In this document: piece by piece, positions 35,337 to 43,549 of the stretch
Numbering within the stretch: the first letter of the stretch is position 1
Layout: each line of letters begins with the position of its first letter
The notes under the pieces: model-generated
Databases searched by the model: none
The model's input: the letters and a program-made list of their open reading frames with translations, nothing else
What the model was told of the DNA's origin: nothing
From: an uncultured Clostridia bacterium
Lineage (GTDB): Bacteria > Bacillota > Clostridia > Oscillospirales > Acutalibacteraceae
DNA: 64,000 nt
Reading direction: 5' to 3'
NCBI GenBank assembly: GCA_937916395.1
Contig: CALFTN010000089.1
Coordinates: 26,492 to 90,491 of the forward strand
Translations under genes and position numbers: made by a program

Positions 35337-36808
35337 AAAATAAACGTAAATCCGGCGAGGGTTTGTTAAGAAAAAGAAAAGATGGTCGTTGGGAAGGCAG
35401 AGTTGTTATAGGTTACGATGACAAAGGTTTGCCTATAACAAAAAATGTAACTGCCAAAACAAAAGCAGCTTGTGTTGAAAAATTAAAAGAATTGAAAAAA
35501 CAAGTTGCACCTGTGAAAACTAAAATTGATATAACATCAAAATCAGAATTTGGGGTGTGGCTCGACTTCTGGTATAAGAACTATTCTGAAATGAATCTAA
35601 AAGAAACAACTAAGGCAGGTTACAGAAATGCAATTTATAATCACATAATTCCAAGTTTAGGGGGGATTCCGTTAGAAGAATTAACACCGGAAGTGTTTCA
35701 GAAGTTTATTGCCGAAAAGAAAGTTTCAGGGCGTTTGCAGTATGAAGATAAATTTGGCAAAGGTTTATCAGATAGGTCAATAAGATTGATGTTTATTGTT
35801 TGTAAAACTGCATTTGATAAAGCTGTAGAGGTGGGTTGCCTTAATAAAAATCCTTTGAATGATTTAAAAGCACCTCCTAAAAACAGAAAAGAAATGCAGG
35901 TTCTGTCGCAAGATGAGTTGTATAGATTTTTACTACAGGCAAAATATGATGACTATCTTGAAATAGTTTTACTTGCACTTACAACAGGAATGCGCAGAGG
36001 TGAGATATTGGGTTTGAAGTGGGAAGATATAAACTTTGAAACAGGTGAGTTACATATATGCCGACAAGTGACGTGTGTTGATGGCAAAATTATAGTATCA
36101 ACACCTAAAACAAAAACATCTGAAAGAATAATAATTCTACCTGAGTCTGTGGTAGGTGTTCTTTCAAAATACAAAGATACAGTCAATTCTGAATGGGTGT
36201 TTCCATCTCCATTAAATAAAGATTTGCCAAGAGAACCTACAAGTGTATATAAGAAAACACAAAGAATACTTGAAAGAGCGGGTTGTAAGAAAGTAAGATT
36301 TCATGATTTAAGACATACCTTTGCGACAAATGCTCTTGCAAATGGAGTTGATATAAAAACATTATCAATGATGATAGGTCATGTATCGGCAGAAACAACA
36401 ATTGATATTTATCTGCATTCGACTATAGAAATGAAAAAGATAGCGGCAGATAAAATTGATAACAAAATGGGCAGAAACAGAGCGAATATGGAAACTTCAG
36501 AAGCTGGTAATGATACAACACCAAAAGAAGAGCAGAAAGCAGAATTCAAGCCAAAAAACGGAAAACACAGAAAGAGTGGAACAGGATGTATAAGTAAGAT
36601 TAGCGAAAACTTATATGAGGGTAGATATTCGCCTAAATATCCGAATGGTAAAAGAGTAGCGCGAAATGTATATGCTCATACTGAAGAAGAGTGTGAAAAG
36701 TTACTCAGTGAACTGATAGTTAATATGAAAGCAGAAATACAACAGGAACGTGAAAGGTTGGAAGCTGAAAAGTATGAAGAACCAGAAATTCAAGGGCAAT
36801 CAATGTAG
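35333..36808 (+). CDS. Tyrosine recombinase/integrase 2 with a second arm-binding-like domain at the C-terminus
   Basis: A 491-residue tyrosine recombinase. It has an N-terminal arm-binding domain (KSGEGLLRKRKDGRWEGRVV), catalytic Arg in TTGMRRGEILGLKW (about 221), HDLRHTFATN (about 324) and IGHVSAETTIDIYLHS with the Tyr (about 360). Unlike paralog 1, it continues about 110 residues beyond the catalytic domain. This tail contains HRKSGTGCISKISENLYEGR followed by YPNGKRVARNVYAHTEEEC, a copy of the N-terminal arm-binding pattern. Two DNA-binding modules could bridge distant arm sites (inference). Confidence 0.85.
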   Translation: MKNKRKSGEGLLRKRKDGRWEGRVVIGYDDKGLPITKNVTAKTKAACVEKLKELKKQVAPVKTKIDITSKSEFGVWLDFWYKNYSEMNLKETTKAGYRNAIYNHIIPSLGGIPLEELTPEVFQKFIAEKKVSGRLQYEDKFGKGLSDRSIRLMFIVCKTAFDKAVEVGCLNKNPLNDLKAPPKNRKEMQVLSQDELYRFLLQAKYDDYLEIVLLALTTGMRRGEILGLKWEDINFETGELHICRQVTCVDGKIIVSTPKTKTSERIIILPESVVGVLSKYKDTVNSEWVFPSPLNKDLPREPTSVYKKTQRILERAGCKKVRFHDLRHTFATNALANGVDIKTLSMMIGHVSAETTIDIYLHSTIEMKKIAADKIDNKMGRNRANMETSEAGNDTTPKEEQKAEFKPKNGKHRKSGTGCISKISENLYEGRYSPKYPNGKRVARNVYAHTEEECEKLLSELIVNMKAEIQQERERLEAEKYEEPEIQGQSM

Positions 36809-36843
36809 GATGTTATGCTAATTTGTATTTTTCGATAAAACAC

Positions 36844-36899
36844 TTGAAATTATATCAATAAAATGATATAATTTCATTGTATCAATAAAATGATACAAT
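36844..36899 (+). promoter_or_regulatory. Promoter with two tandem perfect operators for the DUF3990/XRE pair
   Basis: TTGAAA (36844-36849), 17 nt, TATAAT (36867-36872). Two 24-bp palindromes overlap and follow it: ATTATATCA-6-TGATATAAT (36849-36872) and ATTGTATCA-6-TGATACAAT (36876-36899). Both share the spacer ATAAAA and are 27 bp apart. The first spans the whole -35/-10 gap, so binding would block RNA polymerase; the XRE protein at 37578 is the likely ligand. Confidence 0.8.
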
Positions 36900-36922
36900 T
36901 TATAAGAAAAGAGAAGTTATAT

Positions 36923-37600
36923 ATGATTTTGTATCACGGTTCACCAGAAATAGTGGAAGTTCCCACTTATGGTTTTGGTTCAGATAAAAATGACTATGGC
37001 AGAGGTTTTTATTGTACTGAAAAGCAGGAACTTGCAAAAGAGTGGGCGTGTCCTACTGTAAAAGATGGATTTGCAAACAAATATGAATTTGATATTTCTG
37101 ATTTGAATGTACTTTATCTGAATAAAGATGGATATAATATTCTTAACTGGATTGCTCTTCTTCTCGATAATCGTGTATTTCAGAAGCGTTCACCTATATC
37201 ACGTCAGGCAAGTGAATATATACTGAAAGAGTTTCTTCCAGATATTTCTGGTTATGATGTTGTATGGGGTTACCGTGCAGACGATTCCTATTTTTCCTAT
37301 GCAAAAGATTTTCTCAATAATGTTATTTCAGTTAATCAGTTGTCACAGGCGATGAAATTAGGTGAGCTTGGCGAACAAGTAGTACTTATGTCGCCTAAAT
37401 CATTTGAGAAAATTAAATTTCTTGAATACGAAATAGCAGACGGTAGTATTTATAATGCAAAAAGAATGGAAAGAGAAAGTAGAGCGAAAAAAGCATATCT
37501 CAATAATCATGGCAAGGATTTTTCAATAAATCCGGACGATTTATATGTTCGTGATATTCTGTTAGGGCAGGTGAAAAATGATGACCCACGCTTACGATGA
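36923..37600 (+). CDS. DUF3990 protein, ADP-ribosyltransferase-like toxin candidate
   Basis: A 225-residue protein with the DUF3990 pattern, a family in the ADP-ribosyltransferase clan. YHGSPEIVEVP (the H of the ART motif) is at 4-14, NDYGRGFYCTEKQELAKEWA at about 24-43, and QVVLMSPKSFEKI towards the C-terminus. The start is ATG 36923 with AGAGAAG upstream; the ATG at 36890 lies inside an operator. It overlaps an XRE-domain gene by 23 bp, as in toxin-antitoxin operons. A toxic ADP-ribosylating role is inferred from the family, not shown. Confidence 0.75.
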   Translation: MILYHGSPEIVEVPTYGFGSDKNDYGRGFYCTEKQELAKEWACPTVKDGFANKYEFDISDLNVLYLNKDGYNILNWIALLLDNRVFQKRSPISRQASEYILKEFLPDISGYDVVWGYRADDSYFSYAKDFLNNVISVNQLSQAMKLGELGEQVVLMSPKSFEKIKFLEYEIADGSIYNAKRMERESRAKKAYLNNHGKDFSINPDDLYVRDILLGQVKNDDPRLR

Positions 37601-38213
37601 AATATATCTTGATGATGCAATGGAAACTTTGGGTGAGGCAGTAGAATACGCTACACTTTTCTGCAATATTGACGGTCAGGAATTTCTGAACTTATTTATT
37701 GTAAGTGGTATTTCTGAAGAATTTGGAAAGGGAAATGTGAAATACATTTCTGGAATGTCTGGTATAGAACTTGCAAGGTATGTTTTAGAAAGGTGCGGTA
37801 AAAAGTCAAGTGATATCTCTGAATTGCCATATATAGACTACCCACCAGAATATTGGATTGGTTGGATATTAGCATATTATCAATGGCATACCGGAAAAAC
37901 GTTTGAAAACATCTGTAAGAAAATTTCCTATGAAACACTCAATAATTTGTACGCAGTTTTGCATGAAGCTGACCCAAGCAAATCAGTGGAGGTTTTCAAT
38001 GATATAATGAAGAGTAAGGTTGAAACAAATCTTGCAAGGCTTCGTAAAGCAAAAGGTCTTTCACAATCACAACTTGCAAAATTTACTGATGTATCAATCC
38101 GTTCTATTCAGTTATATGAGCAAAGAAAAACAGATATAAATAAAGCACAATATAACCATTTAAAAGCATTAGCAGATGTTCTTGGGTGTAAACCGGAAGA
38201 TTTGTTAGAGTAG
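37578..38213 (+). CDS. XRE-family HTH protein, probable antitoxin/autorepressor
   Basis: A 211-residue protein. Residues 1-145 form an uncharacterised helical domain containing YPPEYWIGWILAYYQWHTGK; residues 150-211 are a classic XRE helix-turn-helix (LARLRKAKGLSQSQLAKFTD, IRSIQLYEQRKTDI, LADVLGCKPEDLLE). It overlaps the DUF3990 gene and is the natural candidate for binding the two operators at 36849-36899. GGCAGGTG precedes ATG 37578 (a second ATG follows at 37581). Confidence 0.8.
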   Translation: MMTHAYDEIYLDDAMETLGEAVEYATLFCNIDGQEFLNLFIVSGISEEFGKGNVKYISGMSGIELARYVLERCGKKSSDISELPYIDYPPEYWIGWILAYYQWHTGKTFENICKKISYETLNNLYAVLHEADPSKSVEVFNDIMKSKVETNLARLRKAKGLSQSQLAKFTDVSIRSIQLYEQRKTDINKAQYNHLKALADVLGCKPEDLLE

Positions 38214-38236
38214 TGGATAGTTAAAAGATTATGATT

Positions 38237-38261
38237 AAAGCGTGACAGTTTGTCACGCTTT
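38237..38261 (+). terminator. Terminator after the DUF3990/XRE operon
   Basis: AAAGCGTGACA/TTGTCACGCTTT, an 11-bp stem with a 2-3-nt loop, followed by GAAATTTTT. Confidence 0.75.
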
Positions 38262-38267
38262 GAAATT

Positions 38268-38325
38268 TTTACACCACATTAACCAAAGAGAAGGGACTGA
38301 CGAAAAATCAGTCACTTCCATATTG
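38268..38325. repeat. Dispersed short repeat (right-end copy) with hairpin
   Basis: TTTACACCACATTAACCAA followed by AGAGAAG matches 13727-13755. Directly after it GAAGGGACTGA/TCAGTCACTTC forms a hairpin (about 38295-38321). Confidence 0.5.
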
Positions 38326-38434
38326 AAAAAAATGTGAATTTGTAACTGCCTTTTTTATTCTAAAAAAAATCGCATTTTTGAGCCAGAAGTGGCGTAGATG
38401 TGGTCAAAATGCAAATTTTGAGGTTTTTAAGAAA

Positions 38435-38521
38435 AAGTAAAAACCGCTGAAACCTAATGGTATCAACGGTTTTAGATGGTCCGAGTGACGAGACTTGAAC
38501 TCACGACCTCTTGACCCCCAG
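38435..38521. repeat. Right attachment repeat, overlapping the 3' half of tRNA-Pro
   Basis: 87 bp matching 11677-11763 with two mismatches. The 47 bp at 38475-38521 are identical and cover the tRNA from CCA to the anticodon loop. The flank includes the tRNA terminator hairpin (AAAACCG.. with ..CGGTTTT), so integration kept both the gene end and its terminator. Confidence 0.85.
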
Positions 38522-38552
38522 TCAAGCGCGCTACCAACTGCGCCACACCCGG
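38477..38552 (-). tRNA. tRNA-Pro (anticodon GGG), CCA encoded
   Basis: A 76-nt cloverleaf on the minus strand: acceptor CCGGGTG with CACTCGG, D arm GCGC-AGTTGGTA-GCGC, anticodon arm CTTGA-CTGGGGG-TCAAG (anticodon GGG), T arm with GTTCAAGTC, encoded CCA at 38477-38479. It is the integration target of the element to its left and remains intact. Confidence 0.92.
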
Positions 38553-38764
38553 ATACGGATAGTGTGTAATGTATATTAGCACAGTATGCATGCTTTTTCA
38601 AGAGGTTGGGGGAAAGAAGTGTTTAAAATGTTTTACGTTAAGGAAACCAGTGTGTTTTATACGACAATGTGTACTAAAAATGAATGAAATCCAACAAAAA
38701 GTGTAGTTTTTATCGTAAAAATATACATTTTTTGAAAAAATATTGAAAAATTTACAAAAAAGTC

Positions 38765-38913
38765 TTTACAAATGGAAGATAATGTGCTATATTTATATCA
38801 AGAAATCCGAGAGGGTTTCGAAATCTCCTTTTTATTTCATTATAATTCTCCCCCAAAAACTAAGCGAAGCGATGAGAAGAACTCCCAACTTCTCATCGTT
38901 TTCGCTTTTTATT
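38765..38913 (+). ncRNA. Candidate small RNA with own promoter and terminator
   Basis: TTTACA (38765-38770), 17 nt, TATATT (38788-38793) is followed by a short hairpin (GAAATCC/GGGTTTC at about 38802-38819). A strong terminator follows: AGCGAA..CGATGAGAAG with CTTCTCATCG..TTCGCT (38863-38906) and TTTTTATT. The ~110-nt product has no good ribosome-binding site or gene. The 61-codon frame through it (38743-38928) reads across promoter and terminator and is not credible. Confidence 0.45.
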
Positions 38914-39037
38914 AGTTTATGCAGTTAAATTTAATTCTTTTGTAGCATTATAAACTAATTTTGTTGGTGAAATTTGCTAAATATTGTGCAAATAATCAAT
39001 TAAAATGTATGAAAATTGAATTTTTACTCAAAAAATA

Positions 39038-39066
39038 TAGACAAGATGTTGTTTTTTTGGTAGAAT
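39038..39066 (+). promoter_or_regulatory. Promoter of the chemoreceptor gene
   Basis: TAGACA (39038-39043), 17 nt, TAGAAT (39061-39066), 77 bp upstream of the ATG at 39143. Confidence 0.55.
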
Positions 39067-39142
39067 GTATATTGAAATAGGTATATTGTCCCCCAATGTA
39101 CTTGATTCCCCAATAAAGATATATACTTTGTCGAGGTGTGTT

Positions 39143-40720
39143 ATGAAAACAATTTCTTTGAAAAAACCTAAGGCTGAAGGTGAAAATCGTAAAAAGATTG
39201 ACATCAAAAAGCCGAACGCTGAAAATCTTAAAAAGATTAACATTTTAAAGAAAAAGGGTAATAGTGCAAAGCAGACCCGTGAACAGCAAGAAGAAGGTCT
39301 TCTTATCAAAAATATGATAATCATTGCTGCTATTGCTATGTATTATGCAATTAACAAAGGTACTAATGGTATGGTTACTGAGGGTATTATTATTGCAGTA
39401 GCTGTAGCGGTTGTTGTAGGTGTATTCTTTATTCTTAAAAAGCTAAAGGTAAAAATTTATGCACGTGGTGCATTGATTACTTCTGCACAATTACTTTTGA
39501 TATTTGGTATTTCATTCTTTGGAACAAGCCTTACTGATGACTTTATTTTATATGCGGTTAGTGCTGTTATGACTGGTATTTATTTCAGACCGTCTTACGT
39601 TATCATTCAGGCAGTGCTTCTTAATGGTTTCTTGTTATTTGTAAATACATTCAGACCAGAAATGTTCGGTTTCAATCCAAAAGATATCCCTATGTGCTGG
39701 ATTTGCTCTAACGCTTCAATGATAGTTTGCTATATGATGGTTAACCGTGGTAAAACTCACATTGAAAGAGCGCAGAAAGAAGCAGAAGAAACTTCTAAGC
39801 TTTTAGGCGAGCTTGCAAATATTCAGACTCAGCTTTCAACAAATGTTTCAGATACATATCACGAAATTATCAGCCTTACAGCTGCTGGTGAATCAATTCA
39901 GCAGGCTGGCGATAATCTCCAGACTACTAATGAAGATATTGGTTATACTGTTGCTGAAACTACAGATGCAGTTCACAATCTCTTCTCGGATATAGCACAA
40001 TGTGTAACATCCTCTGATAAGATTTCAGGCGTTGTTTCAAGTGTTAATACAATGGTTGTTACAAATCACGATAATCTTGAGGCTACGGCTACACATCTTT
40101 CTTCTGTTGATAATAGTATGGTTCACCTTGATGAGCTCATTACAAGACTTCAGGAGGCGATGGAAAGAATTAAGACTTTCTCTAATGAAATTGATAACAT
40201 TGCCCGTCAGACAAATATTCTTTCACTTAACGCTGCTGTTGAGGCTGCTCGTTCAGGTAAAGCCGGTGCAGGCTTTGCGGTAGTTGCTGGTGAAGTAAGA
40301 ACTCTTGCGGCTCAGAGTAAAGAGTGTTCAAATGCTATTAATGAAGTTATCGGCGAGCTTGATGCTATGATGGTTTCAACAAAAGAACAGTCTGAAATTG
40401 GCGTTACTGCTGTTAATGAGTCTCAGAAACAGCTTGGCATTCTTAACGATAGTTTCACAACTCTTAAACAGCAAATCGACGAAGTAGAGCAAGCTATTGA
40501 TGAGCAGACATTTGCAATTCAGAGAATGCAACAAATCGGTTCAGACCTTGTTGAAAAGATGAAGAAGGTTGATAATAACTGTGTAAGTGGTAAGACTGAT
40601 GCAGATGGTTTGTTTGAACAAATTGTTCTCTTTAACGATAGTATGCAAATGCTTTCTAAGAGCGCTGACAGTATGAAGACTTTAACAGATTCGATTTCTA
40701 CTGAAATTGATGGTGAATAA
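39143..40720 (+). CDS. Methyl-accepting chemotaxis-type protein with membrane sensor domain
   Basis: A 525-residue protein. After a basic N-terminus (many Lys-Lys pairs, about 1-50) come roughly six membrane helices (about 55-225), then a long coiled coil with the MCP signalling hairpin (RQTNILSLNAAVEAARSG and GFAVVAGEVRTLAAQS, about 355-395). There is no extracellular ligand domain; sensing would be through the membrane part. Proteins of this type signal through CheA/CheW, and none of those genes is in the window. The start is ATG 39143 with GAGGTG; the longer frame to 39065 includes the promoter. Followed by a terminator. Confidence 0.85.
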   Translation: MKTISLKKPKAEGENRKKIDIKKPNAENLKKINILKKKGNSAKQTREQQEEGLLIKNMIIIAAIAMYYAINKGTNGMVTEGIIIAVAVAVVVGVFFILKKLKVKIYARGALITSAQLLLIFGISFFGTSLTDDFILYAVSAVMTGIYFRPSYVIIQAVLLNGFLLFVNTFRPEMFGFNPKDIPMCWICSNASMIVCYMMVNRGKTHIERAQKEAEETSKLLGELANIQTQLSTNVSDTYHEIISLTAAGESIQQAGDNLQTTNEDIGYTVAETTDAVHNLFSDIAQCVTSSDKISGVVSSVNTMVVTNHDNLEATATHLSSVDNSMVHLDELITRLQEAMERIKTFSNEIDNIARQTNILSLNAAVEAARSGKAGAGFAVVAGEVRTLAAQSKECSNAINEVIGELDAMMVSTKEQSEIGVTAVNESQKQLGILNDSFTTLKQQIDEVEQAIDEQTFAIQRMQQIGSDLVEKMKKVDNNCVSGKTDADGLFEQIVLFNDSMQMLSKSADSMKTLTDSISTEIDGE

Positions 40721-40730
40721 AAAAGAAATA

Positions 40731-40758
40731 ACGGGGATTGAGTGAAATCAATCCCCGT
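40731..40758 (+). terminator. Terminator after the chemoreceptor gene
   Basis: ACGGGGATTGA/TCAATCCCCGT, perfect 11-bp stem, 6-nt loop, followed by TTT. Confidence 0.85.
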
Positions 40759-40789
40759 TTTAAATTGAAAAGCAGGATAAAATTATATT

Positions 40790-41623
40790 ATGAGAGACAC
40801 AAGAAATTTGAAATTTATTATAATCGCAATTGTGGTTGTTGCGGTGTTTATTGGTGGCAGTCTTGTTGTTGGTAATTCTGACTTGTTCCAGGAAGAGACA
40901 ACGACTGAGCCGGTTACTATTGCTACAACACGAATTACATTTATTGAGGGCTCAACACTTACTGAGTGCTTTGAATTACTTGAAGAAAATGGCGTTGCTT
41001 CTTATGATAGTTTAATGAATGTAGCGCAGAATTCTGATTTTAGTAATTATAAAGTTTATTCGGATATTCCAGATGACGAAAATCGTTGCTTCAAGTTAGA
41101 GGGTTATCTTTTTCCGGATACCTACGATTTCTTTTTGGATGAACCACCTGAAAGTGTAATTAATCGTTTTTTGAGTAATTCGGATGTTAAAATTACCGAC
41201 GAAATGAGAAATAGGGCAACCGAACTTGGTTACACAATGGACGAAATTATGATAATTGCATCTATAATTCAGGCTGAGGGAGCTTTCCCAAGTGATGCTG
41301 CTACAATAGCTGGTATCATTTATAACAGGCTTGAAGATGGAATCAGACTTCAGATGGATTCGACATATTTTTATGTTAAAGAGGATATTGCTTCTTTTGT
41401 TGGTGAGGATAGTGCCGAAGATTATAAAGAAATTTATGACACATATACGTGTTATTCATTGCCACAGGGTCCGGTCTGCAATCCTGGAATGTTTGCAATA
41501 AATGCCGCACTTTACCCAGAAGAAACTGATTACTATTATTTTTGCCACGATAATGAGGGTAACACATATTATGCGAATAGTTATTCTCAACATATTGAGA
41601 ATTGTAAAAAAGCGGGTTTATAA
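40790..41623 (+). CDS. mltG: Endolytic murein transglycosylase MltG (YceG family)
   Basis: A 277-residue protein with one N-terminal membrane helix (FIIIAIVVVAVFIGGSLVV, about 9-27) and the extracellular MltG domain. LEGYLFPDTYDF (about 104-115), IIASIIQAEG with the catalytic Glu (about 155-164), IAGIIYNRLEDGIRLQMDST and SLPQGPVCNPG are all family marks. MltG cuts nascent peptidoglycan strands and sets their length, acting with the elongation machinery. It is shorter than the E. coli protein because the N-terminal LysM-like part is reduced. Single gene between two terminators. Confidence 0.88.
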   Translation: MRDTRNLKFIIIAIVVVAVFIGGSLVVGNSDLFQEETTTEPVTIATTRITFIEGSTLTECFELLEENGVASYDSLMNVAQNSDFSNYKVYSDIPDDENRCFKLEGYLFPDTYDFFLDEPPESVINRFLSNSDVKITDEMRNRATELGYTMDEIMIIASIIQAEGAFPSDAATIAGIIYNRLEDGIRLQMDSTYFYVKEDIASFVGEDSAEDYKEIYDTYTCYSLPQGPVCNPGMFAINAALYPEETDYYYFCHDNEGNTYYANSYSQHIENCKKAGL

Positions 41624-41631
41624 TAAAAAAT

Positions 41632-41652
41632 GAGGTGCTTTTACGGCACCTC
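41632..41652. terminator. Terminator between mltG and convergent trmB
   Basis: GAGGTGC/GCACCTC stem (7 bp) with a 7-nt loop and GTTTTTTT on the plus strand; the minus strand has AAAA..TTTT context as well. Confidence 0.8.
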
Positions 41653-41681
41653 GTTTTTTTGTTACAAATAACTAAAAAATA

Positions 41682-42326
41682 TTATTCAGGCTTTTTTGCT
41701 TCAACTCTGTTTATAGAAAAACCGAGAGCAGAAAATCTTCTTTCATATTCTGTCATAACATTGTTTTCCATATATTCAGAATTATGTAAATCATAGGTTA
41801 ATTTATTTAATTCCCAATTACATTCTTTGAATTCCTCAACTGAAAAATCAAAAAGACCGCGATTATCTGTTTTAAAATGAATTTCACCATCATCTTTTAA
41901 AATTGTTTTATAAATCTCTAAAAAACTACGATGTGTGAGTCTTCTTTTTTCATGGCGTGATTTTGGCCATGGGTCAGAGAAATTAAGATAAATTCTATCT
42001 ATTGATTTTGGTTCAAAATACTCTGTTAATTCTTTGGCATCGCAACAGCAAACTTTAACATTAGTGAGACCAGAATTTTTGATTTTTTCTGCTGCCATAA
42101 CTAAAACGTCGTGAACTCTTTCTATAGCAAGAAAATTTACGTCTGGGTTTTTCTCTGCGGTGCCTACAATAAAGTCACCTTTACCACAACCTATTTCAAT
42201 TCGTACTTCCTTTTGGTCAGAAAAAAGATTTTTTGGATTTTTTTCTGCTGTTTTTAAATCAGTGATAACAATATCGCCACAGGCTGCCATTCTTTCGGCA
42301 CCGTGCTTTTTTTTCTTTACTCTCAT
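41682..42326 (-). CDS. trmB: tRNA (guanine-N7-)-methyltransferase
   Basis: A 214-residue enzyme of the TrmB family, which makes m7G46 in tRNA from SAM. Motifs: IEIGCGKGDFIVGTA (SAM binding, about 43-57), NFSDPWPKSRHEKRRLTHRS (about 115-134, the family's catalytic and tRNA-binding signature) and IHFKTDNRGLFDFS. Length is normal for Firmicutes. Convergent with mltG; its start region carries Lys-rich residues. No neighbour in the same operon. Confidence 0.92.
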   Translation of the reverse strand: MRVKKKKHGAERMAACGDIVITDLKTAEKNPKNLFSDQKEVRIEIGCGKGDFIVGTAEKNPDVNFLAIERVHDVLVMAAEKIKNSGLTNVKVCCCDAKELTEYFEPKSIDRIYLNFSDPWPKSRHEKRRLTHRSFLEIYKTILKDDGEIHFKTDNRGLFDFSVEEFKECNWELNKLTYDLHNSEYMENNVMTEYERRFSALGFSINRVEAKKPE

Positions 42327-42397
42327 AGCTACCTCAACAAATCAATTTATTATAATAGTTATTATAAATAGATAAACTCCATTTGTCAATCAGAGTA

Positions 42398-42426
42398 TTG
42401 TATATGTTGGAATAATATGTTATAAT
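42398..42426 (+). promoter_or_regulatory. Promoter of the LOR/SDH-YfcC operon
   Basis: TTGTAT (42398-42403), 17 nt, TATAAT (42421-42426), 40 bp upstream of the ATG at 42467. Confidence 0.65.
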
Positions 42427-42466
42427 ACCAAAGATTGTTAAATTTTATTTTTAAAGGTGTGAAAAA

Positions 42467-43549
42467 ATGAAATTTCCAAAATACATAGAGCCAGATTTTA
42501 CAAAAGAGCCTTTTAAGTCTGCACCAGATGTAAAAACTGAAAAAGCTGGTAAAAATTATTTGCCGATTAATTTTTATGCAACAACTATTTATCCTGAATA
42601 TTTCAAAATCAATGGCGAATGGAAAATGATAAAAGAGAGCCGTATGGATTCTGTTATTGTAATAAAGAATGGTGAACCAGTTGTTACTGAACCAAGAAGA
42701 GTTATGGAGGGTGACGAGGTTGTTGTCGGCAGATGCGATGACGGTTCAATGGGCGTTTTCGTTAATGCTAATTGTTTTGTAGAAGAAAATGAAGAGAAAG
42801 AGCATGATTCTACATTTGCATTCAGAACTGGTCAATCGAGAGAAACTTCTTTTTCACGTGAGTACGATATTCTCTATGATATTTTAAAAAATGACAGAGA
42901 AAAAGGTCATATTGTGTGGGTGTTAGGTCCTGCCTGTGCGTTTGATAACGATAGCCGTAACGCTATGGCAAATCTTATTAAAAGGGGATATTGTCATGCA
43001 CTTTTTGCAGGTAATGCACTTGCTACTCACGACCTTGAAGCGTCTGTTTTTCACACTGGTCTCGGTCAGGATATATACACCAAAAAGCTTATGAAGGATG
43101 GTCATTATAACCATCTTCACACAATAAATCTTGTAAGAAAAGCAGGTTCTATTAAGAATTTTATTGAAGAAAACAATATCGAAGATGGTATTATGAGTGC
43201 ACTTGTGAAAAATGACGTGCCGTTTGTTTTAGCGGGTTCTATTCGTGATGATGGTCCGCTTCCTGAGGTTATTCACAGTGTTTACGAGTCACAAGATAAA
43301 ATGCGTGAGCACACAAGAAAGGCTACAACAGTTATAGCCCTTGCAACTCAGCTTCATACTATTGCAACTGGAAATATGACACCATCATATTGTGTGGTTG
43401 ACGGTGAAGTGAGACCTGTGTTTATATATTCGGTAGATATTTCAGAATTTGCTGTTAACAAATTACATGATAGAGGTTCACTTTCTGTTAAAGGTTTAGT
43501 TACTAACATTCAGGATTTCTTAGTTCATCTTGAAAGGAATTTAAAATAA
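42467..43549 (+). CDS. LOR/SDH-domain protein (TIGR00300-like)
   Basis: A 360-residue protein resembling the TIGR00300 / LOR-SDH bifunctional conserved domain family: an N-terminal beta-rich part (MDSVIVIKNGEPVV), WVLGPACAFDNDSRN, LFAGNALATHDLEASVFHTG, and the strongly conserved VLAGSIRDDGPLPEVIHSV. Relatives of this domain include archaeal ornithine cyclodeaminase and the C-terminal part of cyanobacterial arginine dihydrolase, so arginine/ornithine catabolism is plausible. It is followed without gap by a YfcC-type carrier, which supports a role in amino-acid use. The exact reaction is not deducible. Confidence 0.75.
   Translation: MKFPKYIEPDFTKEPFKSAPDVKTEKAGKNYLPINFYATTIYPEYFKINGEWKMIKESRMDSVIVIKNGEPVVTEPRRVMEGDEVVVGRCDDGSMGVFVNANCFVEENEEKEHDSTFAFRTGQSRETSFSREYDILYDILKNDREKGHIVWVLGPACAFDNDSRNAMANLIKRGYCHALFAGNALATHDLEASVFHTGLGQDIYTKKLMKDGHYNHLHTINLVRKAGSIKNFIEENNIEDGIMSALVKNDVPFVLAGSIRDDGPLPEVIHSVYESQDKMREHTRKATTVIALATQLHTIATGNMTPSYCVVDGEVRPVFIYSVDISEFAVNKLHDRGSLSVKGLVTNIQDFLVHLERNLK

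Noticed and set aside
38743..38928. 61-codon frame
   Set aside because: It runs through a promoter and a terminator hairpin; better explained as a small RNA locus.
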